Source: Mastigias papua
Taxonomy: Eukaryota > Cnidaria > Scyphozoa > Rhizostomeae > Mastigiidae
Assembly: GCA_964019165.1 (NCBI GenBank)
Contig: OZ025282.1
Coordinates: 3,546,631 to 3,610,630, forward strand
Direction: 5' to 3'
DNA length: 64,000 nucleotides
Positions 1 through 10,782 of this stretch are shown piece after piece. The position numbers and the translations under genes were made by a program. The notes under the pieces are model-generated. The model did no database searches and was not told the DNA's origin. It saw nothing but the letters and a program-made list of their open reading frames with translations. Position 1 is the stretch's first letter; every line of letters begins with the position of its first letter.

Positions 1-2
1 AT

Positions 3-683
3 GGAATATCCTTTACTCCAATAACTCCTTTATGGCCGCAAGCGAATGCGGAAGCAGAAAATTTCAATAAAGTACTGGAAAAAGCTATCCGCACAGCCCA
101 AATTGCAGGGAGAGATTGGAAAAGAGAATTGTATCGATTTTTGTTAAATTACAGAGCAACCCCTCACATAACCACCAAACACTCACCTGCCAAACTCCTG
201 TTCAATCGTGAAATTCGTACCAAATTACCAAGCAGAATAGATGAAAATAAGTGCCCAATAGATACAGAAATCCGTGAAAATGACGAAAAAGCAAAGGAGA
301 AAATGAAGGAAAATGCAGACAAAAAATCAGGTGCAAAAGAAAGGGACATTCAAATCGGTGATTTTGTATTAATTCGTCAGAAACGTCGAAACAAATTTTC
401 GTCAAATTTTGATCCAAAGCCATATAGAGTTGTTAAAGTGAAAGGAACTACAATTACGGCATTGAGAAATGGACATTATGTTACACGAAACATCTCTTTT
501 TATAAACGCATACCTAAGAATGACAAAATGGGTGATATTGCTGAATCTCTTGAAGATGGTTTAGAAGAAGATAGTTTTGTTAATCAACCGCAAACTATGC
601 AAGAAAATGAGCTACAAGTAAGATATCCGCGAAGGAATCGACAAAGGACCCAGAGATTTGGTCAGAACATTTATGATTGTTAA
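3..683 (+). CDS. Ty3/Gypsy integrase C-terminal part (partial)
   Basis: The frame is open from the window edge to a TAA at 681-683, so the N-terminus lies outside the window. The first residues read like the end of a retroelement integrase catalytic core (TPLWPQANAEAENF), with the glutamate of the DDE triad in the AEAEN stretch. A NYRATPH...SPAKLLF block follows, then a basic C-terminal domain with GDFVLIRQ and PYRVVKV that resembles the integrase GPY/F module, then an acidic tail. Integrase inserts element cDNA into nuclear DNA. The sequence is clearly different from the two Gypsy elements downstream, so it is a separate lineage. The visible part has no break. Confidence 0.85.
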   Translation, partial: GISFTPITPLWPQANAEAENFNKVLEKAIRTAQIAGRDWKRELYRFLLNYRATPHITTKHSPAKLLFNREIRTKLPSRIDENKCPIDTEIRENDEKAKEKMKENADKKSGAKERDIQIGDFVLIRQKRRNKFSSNFDPKPYRVVKVKGTTITALRNGHYVTRNISFYKRIPKNDKMGDIAESLEDGLEEDSFVNQPQTMQENELQVRYPRRNRQRTQRFGQNIYDC

Positions 684-947
684 TGACACTTGCGATATAT
701 ATTCAAACTCATTTACCCATATATACGTTACTGTTTCGTTTTGTTATATGGACTTGATTTATTCGATTTGGACATTTTAGAACAAACTCTTATGAACCTC
801 AAAGTACTTATTGGAGAAAGGGGGAGATATAATGTTTTGATTCCATATTTAGTCATATCATAAATTATCATAAATTAGTAGCATAGCTTTAGAACACGTG
901 TAGTTAATTTTCAGTTTAGTATTGAAGACATTGATCAGGTATTATAA
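684..947 (+). other. 3' untranslated part of the left Gypsy element with polypurine tract and possible LTR start
   Basis: Non-coding. A purine run (GGAGAAAGGGGGAGA) at 813-827 is followed by TGTTTTGATTCC from 833, which fits a polypurine tract and the start of a 3' LTR. The LTR end is not visible because the tandem array begins at about 948, so this copy may be truncated. Confidence 0.45.
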
Positions 948-1445
948 AAATGAGCGATGTTTGGGCAAAAAGTAAGGCTATAGCCTTGGTATTTTGGTGA
1001 CAAATGACCAAATTTGAAATTGATTGATTTTGATTGCAGATTGAAAAGTGATGAAACTCAGCGATTTTTGGCCAAAAAGTAAAGCTATAGCCTTGGTATT
1101 TTGGTGAAAAATGACCAAATTTGAAATTGATTGATTTTGATTGCAGATTGAAAAGTGATAAAAATGAGCGATATTTGGCCAAAAAGTAAGGCTATAGCCT
1201 TGGTATTTTGGTGACAAATGACCAAATTTGAAATTGATTGATTTTGATTGCAGATTGAAAAGTGATGAAAATGAGCGATTGTTGGCCAAAAAGTAAGGCT
1301 ATAGCCTTGGTATTTTGGTGACAAATGACCAAATTTGAAATTGATTGATTTTGATTGCAGATTGACAAGTGATGAAAATGAGCGAGTTTTGGCCAACAAG
1401 TAAGGCTATAGCCTTGGTATTTTTTGGTGAAAAATGATAAAATGT
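948..1445 (+). repeat. Tandem array of about 108 bp units, left half
   Basis: About five imperfect units, each containing AAGGCTATAGCCTTGG (itself a short palindrome), GACCAAATTTGAAATTG and TTTTGATTGCAGATTG. Unit starts are near 948, 1053, 1162, 1268 and 1375. The long open frames on the minus strand here only reflect the unit length being near a multiple of three. The array stops at 1445 where the old Gypsy LTR begins and resumes at 13868, so it is one array split by the insertion. Confidence 0.9.
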
Positions 1446-1576
1446 TGTGGGATACGAGGAACAAGTTGTAAACTTGATTTGTGATTTCTACTAGAGAACT
1501 ATAGCCGAATGACAGATTGCACAATGTTACAGCTAATAGTAATAAGCTTCCGGGGGGTAATGCTAATACTACTACA
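1446..1576 (-). repeat. 3' LTR of the old Gypsy element
   Basis: 131 bp, TG...CA on either strand. On the minus strand it starts TGTAGTAGTATTAGC. It matches 13737-13867 over its full length with about 9 differences. Confidence 0.85.
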
Positions 1577-1686
1577 TGTCTCCTCCTCTAACAAAACAAA
1601 AGTAATAATAATATTATGATAATAGTAATCAAGTAGAGATGAAGTTAAAGAGAAACATTGTCCGAAGGGACATCTCCAGTCAATTG

Positions 1687-3664
1687 TCAGGTTTGTCTAT
1701 TGCGCAGAGGGTAGCGACGTGCAACAATTTCTTCTTGTTCCTGTTCCTCTTTGTTAGAATCCAAGCTGGTATTCTCTTCGGCTTCATAGTCACTTTCGTC
1801 CGATTCATGTTCTTCCAATGACTCATAGTGATCAGATAAACAGTGGCGATCATTCACCTGATAACGATCTTGACTTGTTGCTGCAGTTAGTGTATCCCCA
1901 TCATCAGGAGGTTCATCCTTTGAGGCAGGGATCAATCGGTCATGGTGAACTATTTTTCGTTCGCCATTTGAATTTTTAATCGAAAAGTTTACTCCATTTG
2001 GCAGACGTTCAGTTACCGTCCAAGGGCCATCTCTACGTGGCGCCAATTTTCTGTTTTCACCAGTTTTATAGTGCTTCTTTTTTAACCACACTCTCTCCCC
2101 CGGTGAGTAATTAATAAAGCGTGTATTTCGATTGCAATGTTTTTGCATAGACAATTGGCTTTACCTTCAAGGAGTCACAAACGAAATGGAAGACATCGTT
2201 TAGTGAAGCTGATACCGTATGTTCATAATCAATCACTGACTGGTGGTCACATGGGTCTGGCATAGCATGTCCGAATGCAACATCTTGAGGTAGGAGGGCT
2301 GAACAGCCAAAAACTACATTATACGGTATACAGTTGTTTGCCTTACTCAAGCTGGTATTTAAGGCAAAGATGAGACTTGGTAATAGCTGTCGCCAACTCG
2401 TTTGGGGAAGATGTCGATGTAGAATGACTGCCCGAAGCATGTCCTTAACAATGCGAATATGTCGCTCAGCGAAGCCATTTCCTTGGCTGTGATAAGCCGA
2501 GGAGCGCCGTTTTTCGATGCCTAACTCATTACAGATGTTGTGCATGACTTGGCCATCAACATTAGAGCCCTGATCTGATAGTAAATATAGAGGCTTTCCA
2601 TGAACAAATACCCATGAAGATAACAATGCATCAATTATAACTGGGGCAGATTGATCCTTTAGAGGTACGATTTGTACAAATTTGGAAAAGATATCACCAA
2701 TAAGTAAAATGTACTGATATCCATGATTGTCTTTAGGTAAATATCCAATATCGATTGAAATAAACTGCATTGGAGCATTGGGTACAAACATGTCCGTAAG
2801 TGGTGCTTTTGGGGGTCGAGTATCACATTTAGTACGTTGGCAGGTTTCACAGCGCGAGATAAACGATTTGATATAATTGAACATATTGGACCAATAAAAA
2901 CGATCCCGGATAGTGTCGTATGTTTTGTCAACACCCAAATGCGCAATATTGTGATACTCTTGCACTTCAACAGATCTTAAAGATGCAGGAAGAACAGGTC
3001 TTCCAGACTTTGTTAATACGCCGTCCTGAAGCCGTAACTGGGATTGAACTCGTTTGAGGCGACCTGTGGAAATTGGTACCTTTTGATTAATATGTTTAAT
3101 TGCGTCACTTATCAGTAGGTCCGTTGACTGGGCGTCCAGAAGTTGACTCTTAAAGTGGATACTATCAGTAAACAGTGCATAAATCCGGTCTTCAAATGTT
3201 GATGGTGGCTGAATTTGAGATGCTCCAGGTTGTCTGGATAGGGCATCTGCTTTGTTATTGAGGGCACCGCGAATATATTGGATGGTATAGTTATATTCCT
3301 CTAATTCGGATAGCCAGCGACTGATTTTCCGGTGCGGATTCTTAGATTCACGAAGGCGGGTTAATGGATTGTGGTCGGAGTGTAAAGTGAAATGGTTTCC
3401 CGCTAAATAGACATGCCAATGTCGTACTGCTGCTACTAATGCATACGCTTCTTTTTCAGTTGTAGACCAGTTCAGCTGGGATCCTTGCAGGGCGGTAGAA
3501 AAATACGCGACAGGATGCAAGGTTTGGTCGGAGCTGAGCTGTGATAATACTCCACCCACCGCAAAATTGCTGGCGTCAACTTCCAGTGTAAAGGGCTTGT
3601 TTAGATCAGGAAAGTGAAGGATTGGCTTGGATGTTAATAGGTCTTTTAAACGGCAGAATGCCTG
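1687..3664 (-). pseudogene. Old Gypsy pol, RNase H and integrase part
   Basis: Continues the RT segment at 8691-9684 across the young insertion; coding resumes exactly at the CCTG target duplication at 3661-3664. RNase H residues are visible (VDASNF, then EAYALVAAVRHW, then HSDHNPL). The integrase zinc finger (HNIAHLG... CETCQRTK) and the DDE core follow (SIDIG, LLSDQGSN, GNGFAERH). A frameshift near 2111-2154 separates the core from the C-terminal domain, which has GERVWLKKKHYKTGENRKL and ends RRYPLRNRQT. The part is long and well preserved but cannot be expressed as one protein. Confidence 0.85.
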
Positions 3665-3818
3665 TGTAGGACAGCGCTACCCCCGTATAGATATAATGGA
3701 CCGCCTTATTCCTTTTTGTATATATTCCACTCGTTCTGTTTTGTTAGCTATTCTATCGCAGTATTTTATATCAGTGACCAATTAAGAAATCTCTTTTCTG
3801 AGTACTCCTAAGGTAACA
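3665..3818 (+). repeat. 5' LTR of the young Gypsy element
   Basis: Starts TGTAGGACAGCG and ends AAGGTAACA. A TATA box (TATATATT, 3719-3726) puts the expected transcript start near 3749, so the U3 is about 85 bp and the R-U5 about 70 bp. The only difference from the 3' LTR is G here versus A in the TATTCTATC(G/A)CAGTA stretch. Confidence 0.95.
3719..3763 (+). promoter_or_regulatory. LTR TATA box and inferred transcript 5' end
   Basis: TATATATT at 3719-3726 is followed about 30 bp later by TATTCTATCGCAGTA (3749-3763). That is where RNA polymerase II would normally start. The start point is inferred from spacing, not measured. Confidence 0.55.
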
Positions 3819-3836
3819 TTACTGCGATAGAATATC
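3819..3836 (+). promoter_or_regulatory. Self-complementary primer-binding site
   Basis: The sequence directly after the LTR contains TACTGCGATAGAATA (3820-3834), an exact 15 nt complement of TATTCTATCGCAGTA in the LTR (3749-3763). Reverse transcription in LTR elements is primed from this position, usually by a tRNA 3' end. I see no typical TGG start of a tRNA-complementary site. In Tf1-type elements the 5' end of the element's own RNA pairs here instead. Confidence 0.7.
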
Positions 3837-4757
3837 ATGGATTCGCTTCACGGAAAGCTGACTTTCAATGGAACCGGAGACATACAAGTCTTTCTAACGA
3901 ACGTAGAACTTCAAAGCTCTTTGAAAGGTTACACTGAAGAAAAACTTGCGCAAGCGATAGCCAGTAGATTGGAAGGCCCTGCTTTCGATATATATCTGCG
4001 AATGTCCAGTGAAGATCGAAAAGACGCCTCTAAAGTAAAAGCAGAGCTCTTGAAGGAATTCGAACGAGGAAAAAGAAACCGTGAAGAAGCCCTCGATCAA
4101 CTTGGAAAACGTTCAAGACAGGAAGGTGAGTCTGCACAAAGCTATGCCTATAAGCTCAAAGAACTGGTAAAGCTCGCATACCCTTCGTTTGGAAACAAAG
4201 TCCAAGATACGATTGCGAAAGATTATTTCGTGAAAGGTGTACACAATGATATGCAAGTCGCGTTGAAATCCTTGAAAGAATTTGAAGAAGGTGATATAAA
4301 TAAAATCGCTGATGAAACAGCTCGGTTGGAGTTGGCTGGGATCCACGCCATTCGATGCACTGGGTCAAGGGTCAATACTGTAAATCAGATTAGCGATGAG
4401 TCAACAATAATAAATTCAATTGCCGACAAAGTGATTGAAAAACTTCAATCGACTGGACTCAGCGCTGCAACCGGGGGTATTGAGGAAGAAGAAGTGAATT
4501 ACGCAGGAATGGCCAGACATCGTGGCAGCGGCGGTCAGGGCCGTGGCTATGGGGGTCGCTTCAACCGTAGAGCCGAAAGAAATACGCAAGATCGTAGCAC
4601 ATCATGGGGGAGACCAGCAGTGAATCAAGGAAATTTGAAATGCAGATCATGTCAGAGTACAGGACACTTGTATCGTTTTTGCCCACAAAGATTTTGTCAA
4701 GCTTGCGGGGGAAAGGGACACGATGCATGGGACAAAGGTTGTCCCAATTATCAATGA
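3837..4757 (+). CDS. gag: Gag polyprotein of the young Gypsy element
   Basis: 306 aa. The ATG at 3837 is only 18 nt downstream of the LTR, and the old relative starts at the matching place. The N-terminal two thirds is a helical capsid-like region (KGYTEEKLAQAIASRLEG, then AYKLKELVKLAYPSF). An RG/GGRG-rich basic stretch follows near residue 230. Two zinc knuckles close the protein: CRSCQSTGHLYRFC (CX2CX4HX4C) and a second with wider spacing (CQACGGKGH...C). It would form the particle shell and bind element RNA. It ends in CAA TGA CTA; the frame stays open beyond the TGA into protease. Confidence 0.95.
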   Translation: MDSLHGKLTFNGTGDIQVFLTNVELQSSLKGYTEEKLAQAIASRLEGPAFDIYLRMSSEDRKDASKVKAELLKEFERGKRNREEALDQLGKRSRQEGESAQSYAYKLKELVKLAYPSFGNKVQDTIAKDYFVKGVHNDMQVALKSLKEFEEGDINKIADETARLELAGIHAIRCTGSRVNTVNQISDESTIINSIADKVIEKLQSTGLSAATGGIEEEEVNYAGMARHRGSGGQGRGYGGRFNRRAERNTQDRSTSWGRPAVNQGNLKCRSCQSTGHLYRFCPQRFCQACGGKGHDAWDKGCPNYQ

Positions 4758-4760
4758 CTA
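4755..4760 (+). promoter_or_regulatory. Likely stop-codon readthrough site joining gag and pol
   Basis: The gag stop is TGA followed by CTA, and the same frame is open from 4758 to the protease. UGA-CUA is a known leaky stop context, for example in alphaviruses. The old relative has the identical CAA TGA CTA at 10390-10398 on the minus strand. Alternative: pol starts on its own at the ATG at 4833. Confidence 0.65.
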
Positions 4761-7700
4761 TATGGCCACAAAGAAGATCAAACCTCTGACCAAGTTGAAA
4801 CAAAAGTCAAAAGAGTAGTTCAGGGCCAAAATATGTCCACTGTTGTGTTGAAAGCCATAATTGATAACCATTTAACCAACGTTTTGCTCGACTCTGGCGC
4901 AGGGGTTTCCATAATAGATTTTGAATCGTTAAAGCAGTTGAACATTACCAAACACGTAACACCTACCTTAGACACCCTCATCGATGCATCGGGAAATCAA
5001 ATGAACATTTTAGGAAAGGTAACACTCCCCATTTTGATAAAGGGCATGTATTGTACCAAGTCCCAAGAGTTCCATGTAATTCAAACAAACAGAGCAGCAA
5101 ATATTTTGTTGGGTCGAGATTTTATGGAAAAATTTGAATCAATGACTCTTGATTTTCAGCACAACAGAGTTAAGCTAGGAAACACATGGCTAGCCGGACT
5201 CACGATACACAAACCACAGAAAGTACGAGTTGCAGAAACTACGCACATACCCGCCAGGACCGAAACAGTTATTATTGCTAGATGTCACCCATCCATTGCC
5301 TTACTCGCAGGTGACTTTGAGCCAAATAAACAGATTGGTGCACTTCAAGGTATTTACAGTGCTCGAACACGCTCAATACCTGATTCTGGTGGAGTTTTTA
5401 AAGTACTAGTCATGAACGTAACCCAAAAAGCTATTCAGCTAAACAATAGGCAGGCAATTGGCTTCTTAAACCCTGTCGGCACTGACGTAAATGCAGTCAA
5501 ACATTCAATGCCCTTGTCACTACCCGTCATGGCTAGTGGTGACTCTCCTGCTGAAAATGTATCCAAGGATCTCTCTGCCAACGAACAAAGCAAAGTGAAG
5601 GAATTGCTACAGGAGTACAGAGATATTTTTGCTATTAACCCTAAGCGGCCTGAGAAGAACCGACTAATTGAGCACAAGATCAACACCGAAGATTTCTTAC
5701 CAGTCTACCAAAAGACACGCCGCATCCCAACTGCATGGGAATCCGAAGTCAACAGTCAGGTAAATGAAATGCTCGCCAACAATATCATCCAACCATCCGA
5801 GTCGCCATGGACTAGCCCCATCATTCTTGTGAAAAAGAAGGATAACTCAATGAGATTTGTATGCGATTTTCGCAAGCTTAATGATGTCACTAAAAAGGAC
5901 ACTTATCCCCTGCCTCATGTCAAAGATGTACTGGATAAGATGTCTGGCTCTATGTATTGGTCGACCTTAGATGCAGCATCCGCATACTGGTCGATACCCT
6001 TGAGTGTTGAAGATCGAGAAAAGACAGCCTTTTCAGTTCCACGCGGCAAATTTGAATTCACGGTAACCCCTTATGGTCTTTGTAACGCGGGTGCCTCGTA
6101 TCAATGCTTAATGGATATATGTCTTTCAGGACTTCCAGCAGATCGAGTACTCGCTTACATGGACGACATTGTGATTTCTACACCAACTTTTGATACCCAT
6201 TTGCATCAACTACGGACTGTCTTTACACGGCTTCGTTCTGCAGGAATTACCTTAAAAGCTTCTAAGTGTGTTATTGCTAATCAGAAAGTTGACTTTTTGG
6301 GATATGTACTATCTGCTAATGGCATTCAACCCCAGCAACGGTTAACTAACGCCATACGTGATTTCCCCTGTCCTTCTACCAAGAAAGAACTAAAGAGATT
6401 CCTTGGACTTGCAGGGTTTTATCGCCAGTTTATCCAACACTTTGCAGAAATCAGTAAGCCACTAAATCGATTAACCAATGATTCAGTTATTTATGCCTGG
6501 GATCAAACCTGTCAAACTGCATTTACCACCCTCAAAGAAAAGTTATGTGCCAAACCAGTTCTGGCCTTCCCTCGTTGTGGCGAAACATTTATTGTCGAAG
6601 TGGATGCAAGTAACATTGCCGTGGGTGGAGTCCTTTCGCAAGACCAGCCAGATGAAACAATCCACCCAGTTGCCTATTTGTCGACAACATTAAACAAATC
6701 ACAGCAAAACTGGTCAGCACACAGTAAAGAGGCATATGCCCTGTTAGTCGCAGTTCGCACTTGGCATGTATATTTAGCAGGAACATCATTCATTCTACAT
6801 TCCGATCACAACCCCCTCGTACACCTCAGAAGTATGAAGGATCCACGAGGTAAATTCGCACGTTGGCTTTCGGAATTGGAAGAATATGACTATTCTGTCT
6901 GCTACAAACCTGGAAAACAGAATACCAAAGCTGATGCGTTGTCACGTGCACACACCAAAAATGATGATCTGACGGCATTTGAAACCATCTTTGATGACAA
7001 AGTGTATACCATAGATATTGATGGAAAACCATTTCTAGAACAACTTGTTCAAGAACAAAACAATGATCCAGTAATTGGCCCCTCTAAACGATTAATTACT
7101 AGTGGCGGGACAGTGACAGAAGGTAGATTAAAGCGTGTCTCTAACCAACTTCGACAAGAAAATGATGTCCGGACTAAATCTGGTCGTCCAGTATTGCCAG
7201 CATCGTTGCGAAGATTTGTTGTCTCCAAATTTCACAAAATAGGCCACTTCGGTACAGAAAAATTGTATGCTCTTATCAAAGACAGATTTTACTGGCCAAA
7301 CATGTTTGCGTATTTGCACAAATTCGTCCAGAGTTGTCACATTTGTCAGCAAACAAAAAGCGATCGTCAGACACCAAAAGCACCCTTGCTGCCACTATTC
7401 GAACCCAATGCACCCATGCAGTTAGTCTCCATCGACTTAGCCACCTTGCCAGAAGATGATAATGGTTACAAATACATCTTGCTTATAGGAGATGTGTTTT
7501 CAAAATACATCTAAGGAGTGCCACTTCAGAATCAATCAGCCCCCACAGTCACATCAGCCGTCTTCAATTCATGGATCTTAAAATACGGTTGTCCCTCCTA
7601 TTTACTATCCGATCAGGGATCCAACGTTGACGGACAAACCATTCGCGAATTATGTAACACATTCAATATTGAGAAACGCAGGTCGTCGGCTTACCACAGC

Positions 7701-8456
7701 CAAGGAAATGGTTTTGCGGAAAGAAACATTCGAAGTGCCCGTGAAGTCTTTCGCGCAACTTTACTAGACCGTAAGATTCCCCAGAAGCAATGGCGTTCAA
7801 TTTTGCCCGAAGTCATTTTCGCCTTGAATACAACAGAAAGCTCTTCCACCAAGTGCACTCCATATTACGTTGTCTTTGGGAGAAAACCAGTTATGCCGCA
7901 AGATCTCCTGTTCAATCACTCAGCAACTCCCAGTGACCAAGATGCAACGTCTGCCAGAGAATATGCAATAGAACTCAAGATTCGTCTGGCGGAAGTCTAC
8001 CAACACGTCGCAATGCAACTCAACCTAACTCGCCAACAGATGCTGAAGCAATATAACAAAAACATTTGCTTTCATAATTACCACACGGGGGAGAAAGTAT
8101 GGCTGCGTACCAAGTATTTTAAGACCGGAGAAAACAAGAAGTTATCCCCACGCAGGAATGGACCATGGACTGTAGTCGAATGCCTCCCAAACGGGTTAAA
8201 TTTCAGAATCCAAAATGATTCAAATAAGAATCAAAAGGTAGTCCACCACAATCGAATAACACCCGTCAAATCGCATGAGTCAGTTTCTCCAGTCAAGGGA
8301 CCCAAAGCGAAAGCCCAGACAACGCCTAGTAAGGACTTGAACGTTGAATCGAAGAGACGAACATTTGAAGAATATTCGAGCAGCTCTGAGGAGTCCGCAT
8401 CTGATACAGAGAACGATGGACCTATTGTAAGACGCTATCCGTTAAGAGAAAGATGA
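4758..8456 (+). pseudogene. pol: Pol polyprotein of the young Gypsy element with one nonsense codon
   Basis: One frame throughout. Counting from the ATG at 4833: aspartic protease with LLDSGAG at about 18-24; reverse transcriptase with LNDVTKKDTYPLP and the catalytic AYMDDI at about 441-446; RNase H (VEVDASNIA, KEAYALLVAVRTW, HSDHNPL); and an integrase zinc finger (HKIGHFG ... CHICQQTK). A TAA at 7512-7514 interrupts the integrase core after FSKYI; the old relative has Gln (CAA) there, so this is probably one C-to-T change. The frame then continues through SDQGSN and GNGFAERN to a basic, acidic-tailed end (RRYPLRER). Apart from that codon all catalytic residues are present. Confidence 0.9.
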
Positions 8457-8521
8457 CAAAGAGTGATCGAAGGAACTGTACCGTCGGACACTTTTGTTAG
8501 ATGATTATGCTTTAAACTTAT

Positions 8522-8536
8522 AAAGGAGGGGAGAAA
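8522..8536 (+). promoter_or_regulatory. Polypurine tract
   Basis: AAAGGAGGGGAGAAA lies directly before the 3' LTR, the expected primer site for plus-strand DNA synthesis. Confidence 0.85.
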
Positions 8537-8690
8537 TGTAGGACAGCGCTACCCCCGTATAGATATAATGGACCGCCTTATTCCTTTTTGTATATATTCC
8601 ACTCGTTCTGTTTTGTTAGCTATTCTATCACAGTATTTTATATCAGTGACCAATTAAGAAATCTCTTTTCTGAGTACTCCTAAGGTAACA
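8537..8690 (+). repeat. 3' LTR of the young Gypsy element
   Basis: 154 bp, identical to the 5' LTR except for one G-to-A change. It is followed by the CCTG target duplication and then by the interrupted RT/RNase H coding of the old element. Confidence 0.95.
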
Positions 8691-10395
8691 CCTGTTCACA
8701 GTCGTCTGTCCAGACATATTGGGAGTACTCGCTGGTTAGCTTGTTTAAAGGATGGCTAATCACTGAAAAGTTAGGAACAAAAGCTCTGTAGAAACCTGCA
8801 AGCCCTAGAAGTCCCTTTAGCTCTTTCTTGGATGAGGGTCTTTGATAGGTTCGAATTGCATCTGTCAATCGAGCTTGGGGCTGTATTCCATTGCAAGAAA
8901 GCTCATAGCCTAGAAAGTCAACCTTTGAACTAGCAAAAAGACATTTAGATAGCTTTAAGGAAATGTTGGAAGTCTGCAAGCGCTGGAAAATCTCTGTGAG
9001 GTCGTACAAATGCTCTGGGAACGATCTGCTAAAAGCCACAATGTCGTCCATGTATGCCAAAATGCGACTGGAAGACAGACCCGACAAGGTAATATCCATT
9101 AAACGCTGGTAAGAGGCCCCTGCGTTACAAAGCCCAAACGGCATTACGTTGAACTCAAATTTTCCACGAGGCATAGAAAAGGCAGTCTTTTCCTTGTCTG
9201 TTTCATTCAAGGGCATCGACCAGTATGCGGAAGGTGCATCAAGGGTTGACCAGTAATTGGCTCCGTGCATCTTGTCCAGGACATCACGGATGTGTGGTAA
9301 TGGGTACGTGTCCTTCTTTGTTACATCATTTAATCCCCGAAAATCACACACAAAACGCATTGACCCATCTTTCTTTTTTACCAAAATCACTAGGGCATTC
9401 CAAGGGGATGAGGATGGTCGTATGATGTCATTGCTTAGCATTTCAGAGATTTGTCGATTGGTTTCTTGGAGCCAAGCATATGGGATGCGATACGGCTTAC
9501 GGTTAACCGGTTGCGCCTCCTCTGTGATGATATGATGTTCCATGTGTTTGACACGAGTTGGCTTTTTTGGGTTAGAAGCAAATATGTCAGGAAACTGAGA
9601 AACTAAGTTAAATATTTGTTCTCTTTGGTGCGCTGAAAGGTTCTCTCCATATTGTATCAATTGTCCAAGATTTCTTTTTTCCAATACTGGAATAGTGGAC
9701 TTGATCGACAGGAGTATCTACTTTAGCCAGGGAACCGAGACATTCGTTTGCTGCAAGTGACACAGGAGAAGGCGTTGTATTTAATAAGGAAATTTGAAAA
9801 TAACCGTCATTGTTTGGAATTACTCTACATCTGCGGGCATACACCCCAGGGAGTTTTTGCGACATGTCGGGCTCAAAATCGGCTGTCACTAAGGAAAACG
9901 ACGGGTCACAGCGGACCGTAACAATGCTTTCAGAACGACGCTCCAGAGTAAACTGTGAGACTAGGCCCACAGTGCATTGATCATTGATATCTACACATTT
10001 GTGCCATTGGTCTCCTAGTTTGATAGCATTGCAAGAAAAATCAAAGTCTACCACTGAAAATTTCGACAAAAAGTCCCAACCCAAAATGACATTTCTGTAC
10101 GAGTTGACATCCAAGACTTTCAAACTGTGTTCTAAGGTAACATCCTTCAATCCGACAGAGATATTGATAGCACCAGAATTTTCATATAGTTACCTGAAGC
10201 GTCGATTTGGGGATTGGACGTTGGTTGAATGCAAGTATTTGGCTGTATCCTCTGCAAACTCCCAATATCAATGATGGAGCAGCTTGCTCCAGTGTCTATC
10301 AGTGCGTTAATAGAAATATTGTTAAATTTTACGTTCAAAACTGCTGAAAAATTACCTGATTTATGTGCTTCATGTGCGGTGGAAGAGTGGCCTAG
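8691..10395 (-). pseudogene. Old Gypsy pol, protease and reverse transcriptase part
   Basis: Read on the minus strand: after the TGA CTA at the gag end the frame stays open into an aspartic protease (ALIDTGASCSIID, about 10290-10315). A frameshift lies near 10150. The linker holds VILGWDFLSKF, and another shift near 9650 leads to the RT domain (MRFVCDFRGLNDVTKKDTYPLP; AYMDDI near 9040-9060; VDFLGYELSCNGIQPQ). The part ends at 8691, where the young element was inserted into DDCEQ|AFCRL-type coding. It is broken by frameshifts only. Confidence 0.85.
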
Positions 10396-10782
10396 TCATT
10401 GGTATTTCGGACAGGATTGATCCCAGGCGTCATGTCCTTTGTTCCCACACACTTGACAGAATCGTAATGGGCAATTTCTTACCAGGTGGTCGGTGCTTTG
10501 ACAGCATCTGCAACGCAGGTGTGAGTTACCCCCTGAACGGGGTTGTTGTTGAGGCTTTCCGCGATAATTACGTCCTTGGCCAAAATATCGATTATTGTTT
10601 GATTTCCTGGGATTCCTGCTAACACGATTAGTGACGTAGTTTAAATTTGGTGGGCTTTCTGATTCAGCAGAGTGGCACAGGGAGAGGTCCTTCAATTTCT
10701 CCACGACCTTGTCAGCGACAGTGTTAACCAGACTATCATAATAAGGTTCCGTAATAGATTTGCAGTGATCTCCTTTCTTAAG
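10396..10782 (-). pseudogene. Old Gypsy gag, nucleocapsid part
   Basis: Minus-strand coding with LVNTVADKVVEKL, a basic stretch, and two zinc knuckles (CRCCQSTDHLVRNC and CQVCGNKGHDAWDQSC) that mirror the young gag. It ends in CAA TGA CTA G. The upstream part of gag is separated from it by the 10783-11798 insertion. Confidence 0.85.

Larger units (their letters stand above)
3665..8690 (+). mobile_element. Young, nearly intact Ty3/Gypsy LTR retrotransposon
   Basis: A 5026 bp element with two 154 bp LTRs that differ at only one base, flanked by a 4 bp target duplication CCTG (3661-3664 and 8691-8694). It lies antisense inside the pol gene of an older relative. gag and pol are in one frame, separated by a TGA at 4755-4757, and pol has one nonsense codon at 7512-7514. 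The short LTRs, the gag ATG only 18 nt after the LTR and the primer site complementary to the LTR set it apart from tRNA-primed Gypsy elements. Confidence 0.95.

Noticed and set aside
948..1445. CRISPR-like array
   Set aside because: The whole 108 bp unit is repeated without unique spacers, in an animal genome.
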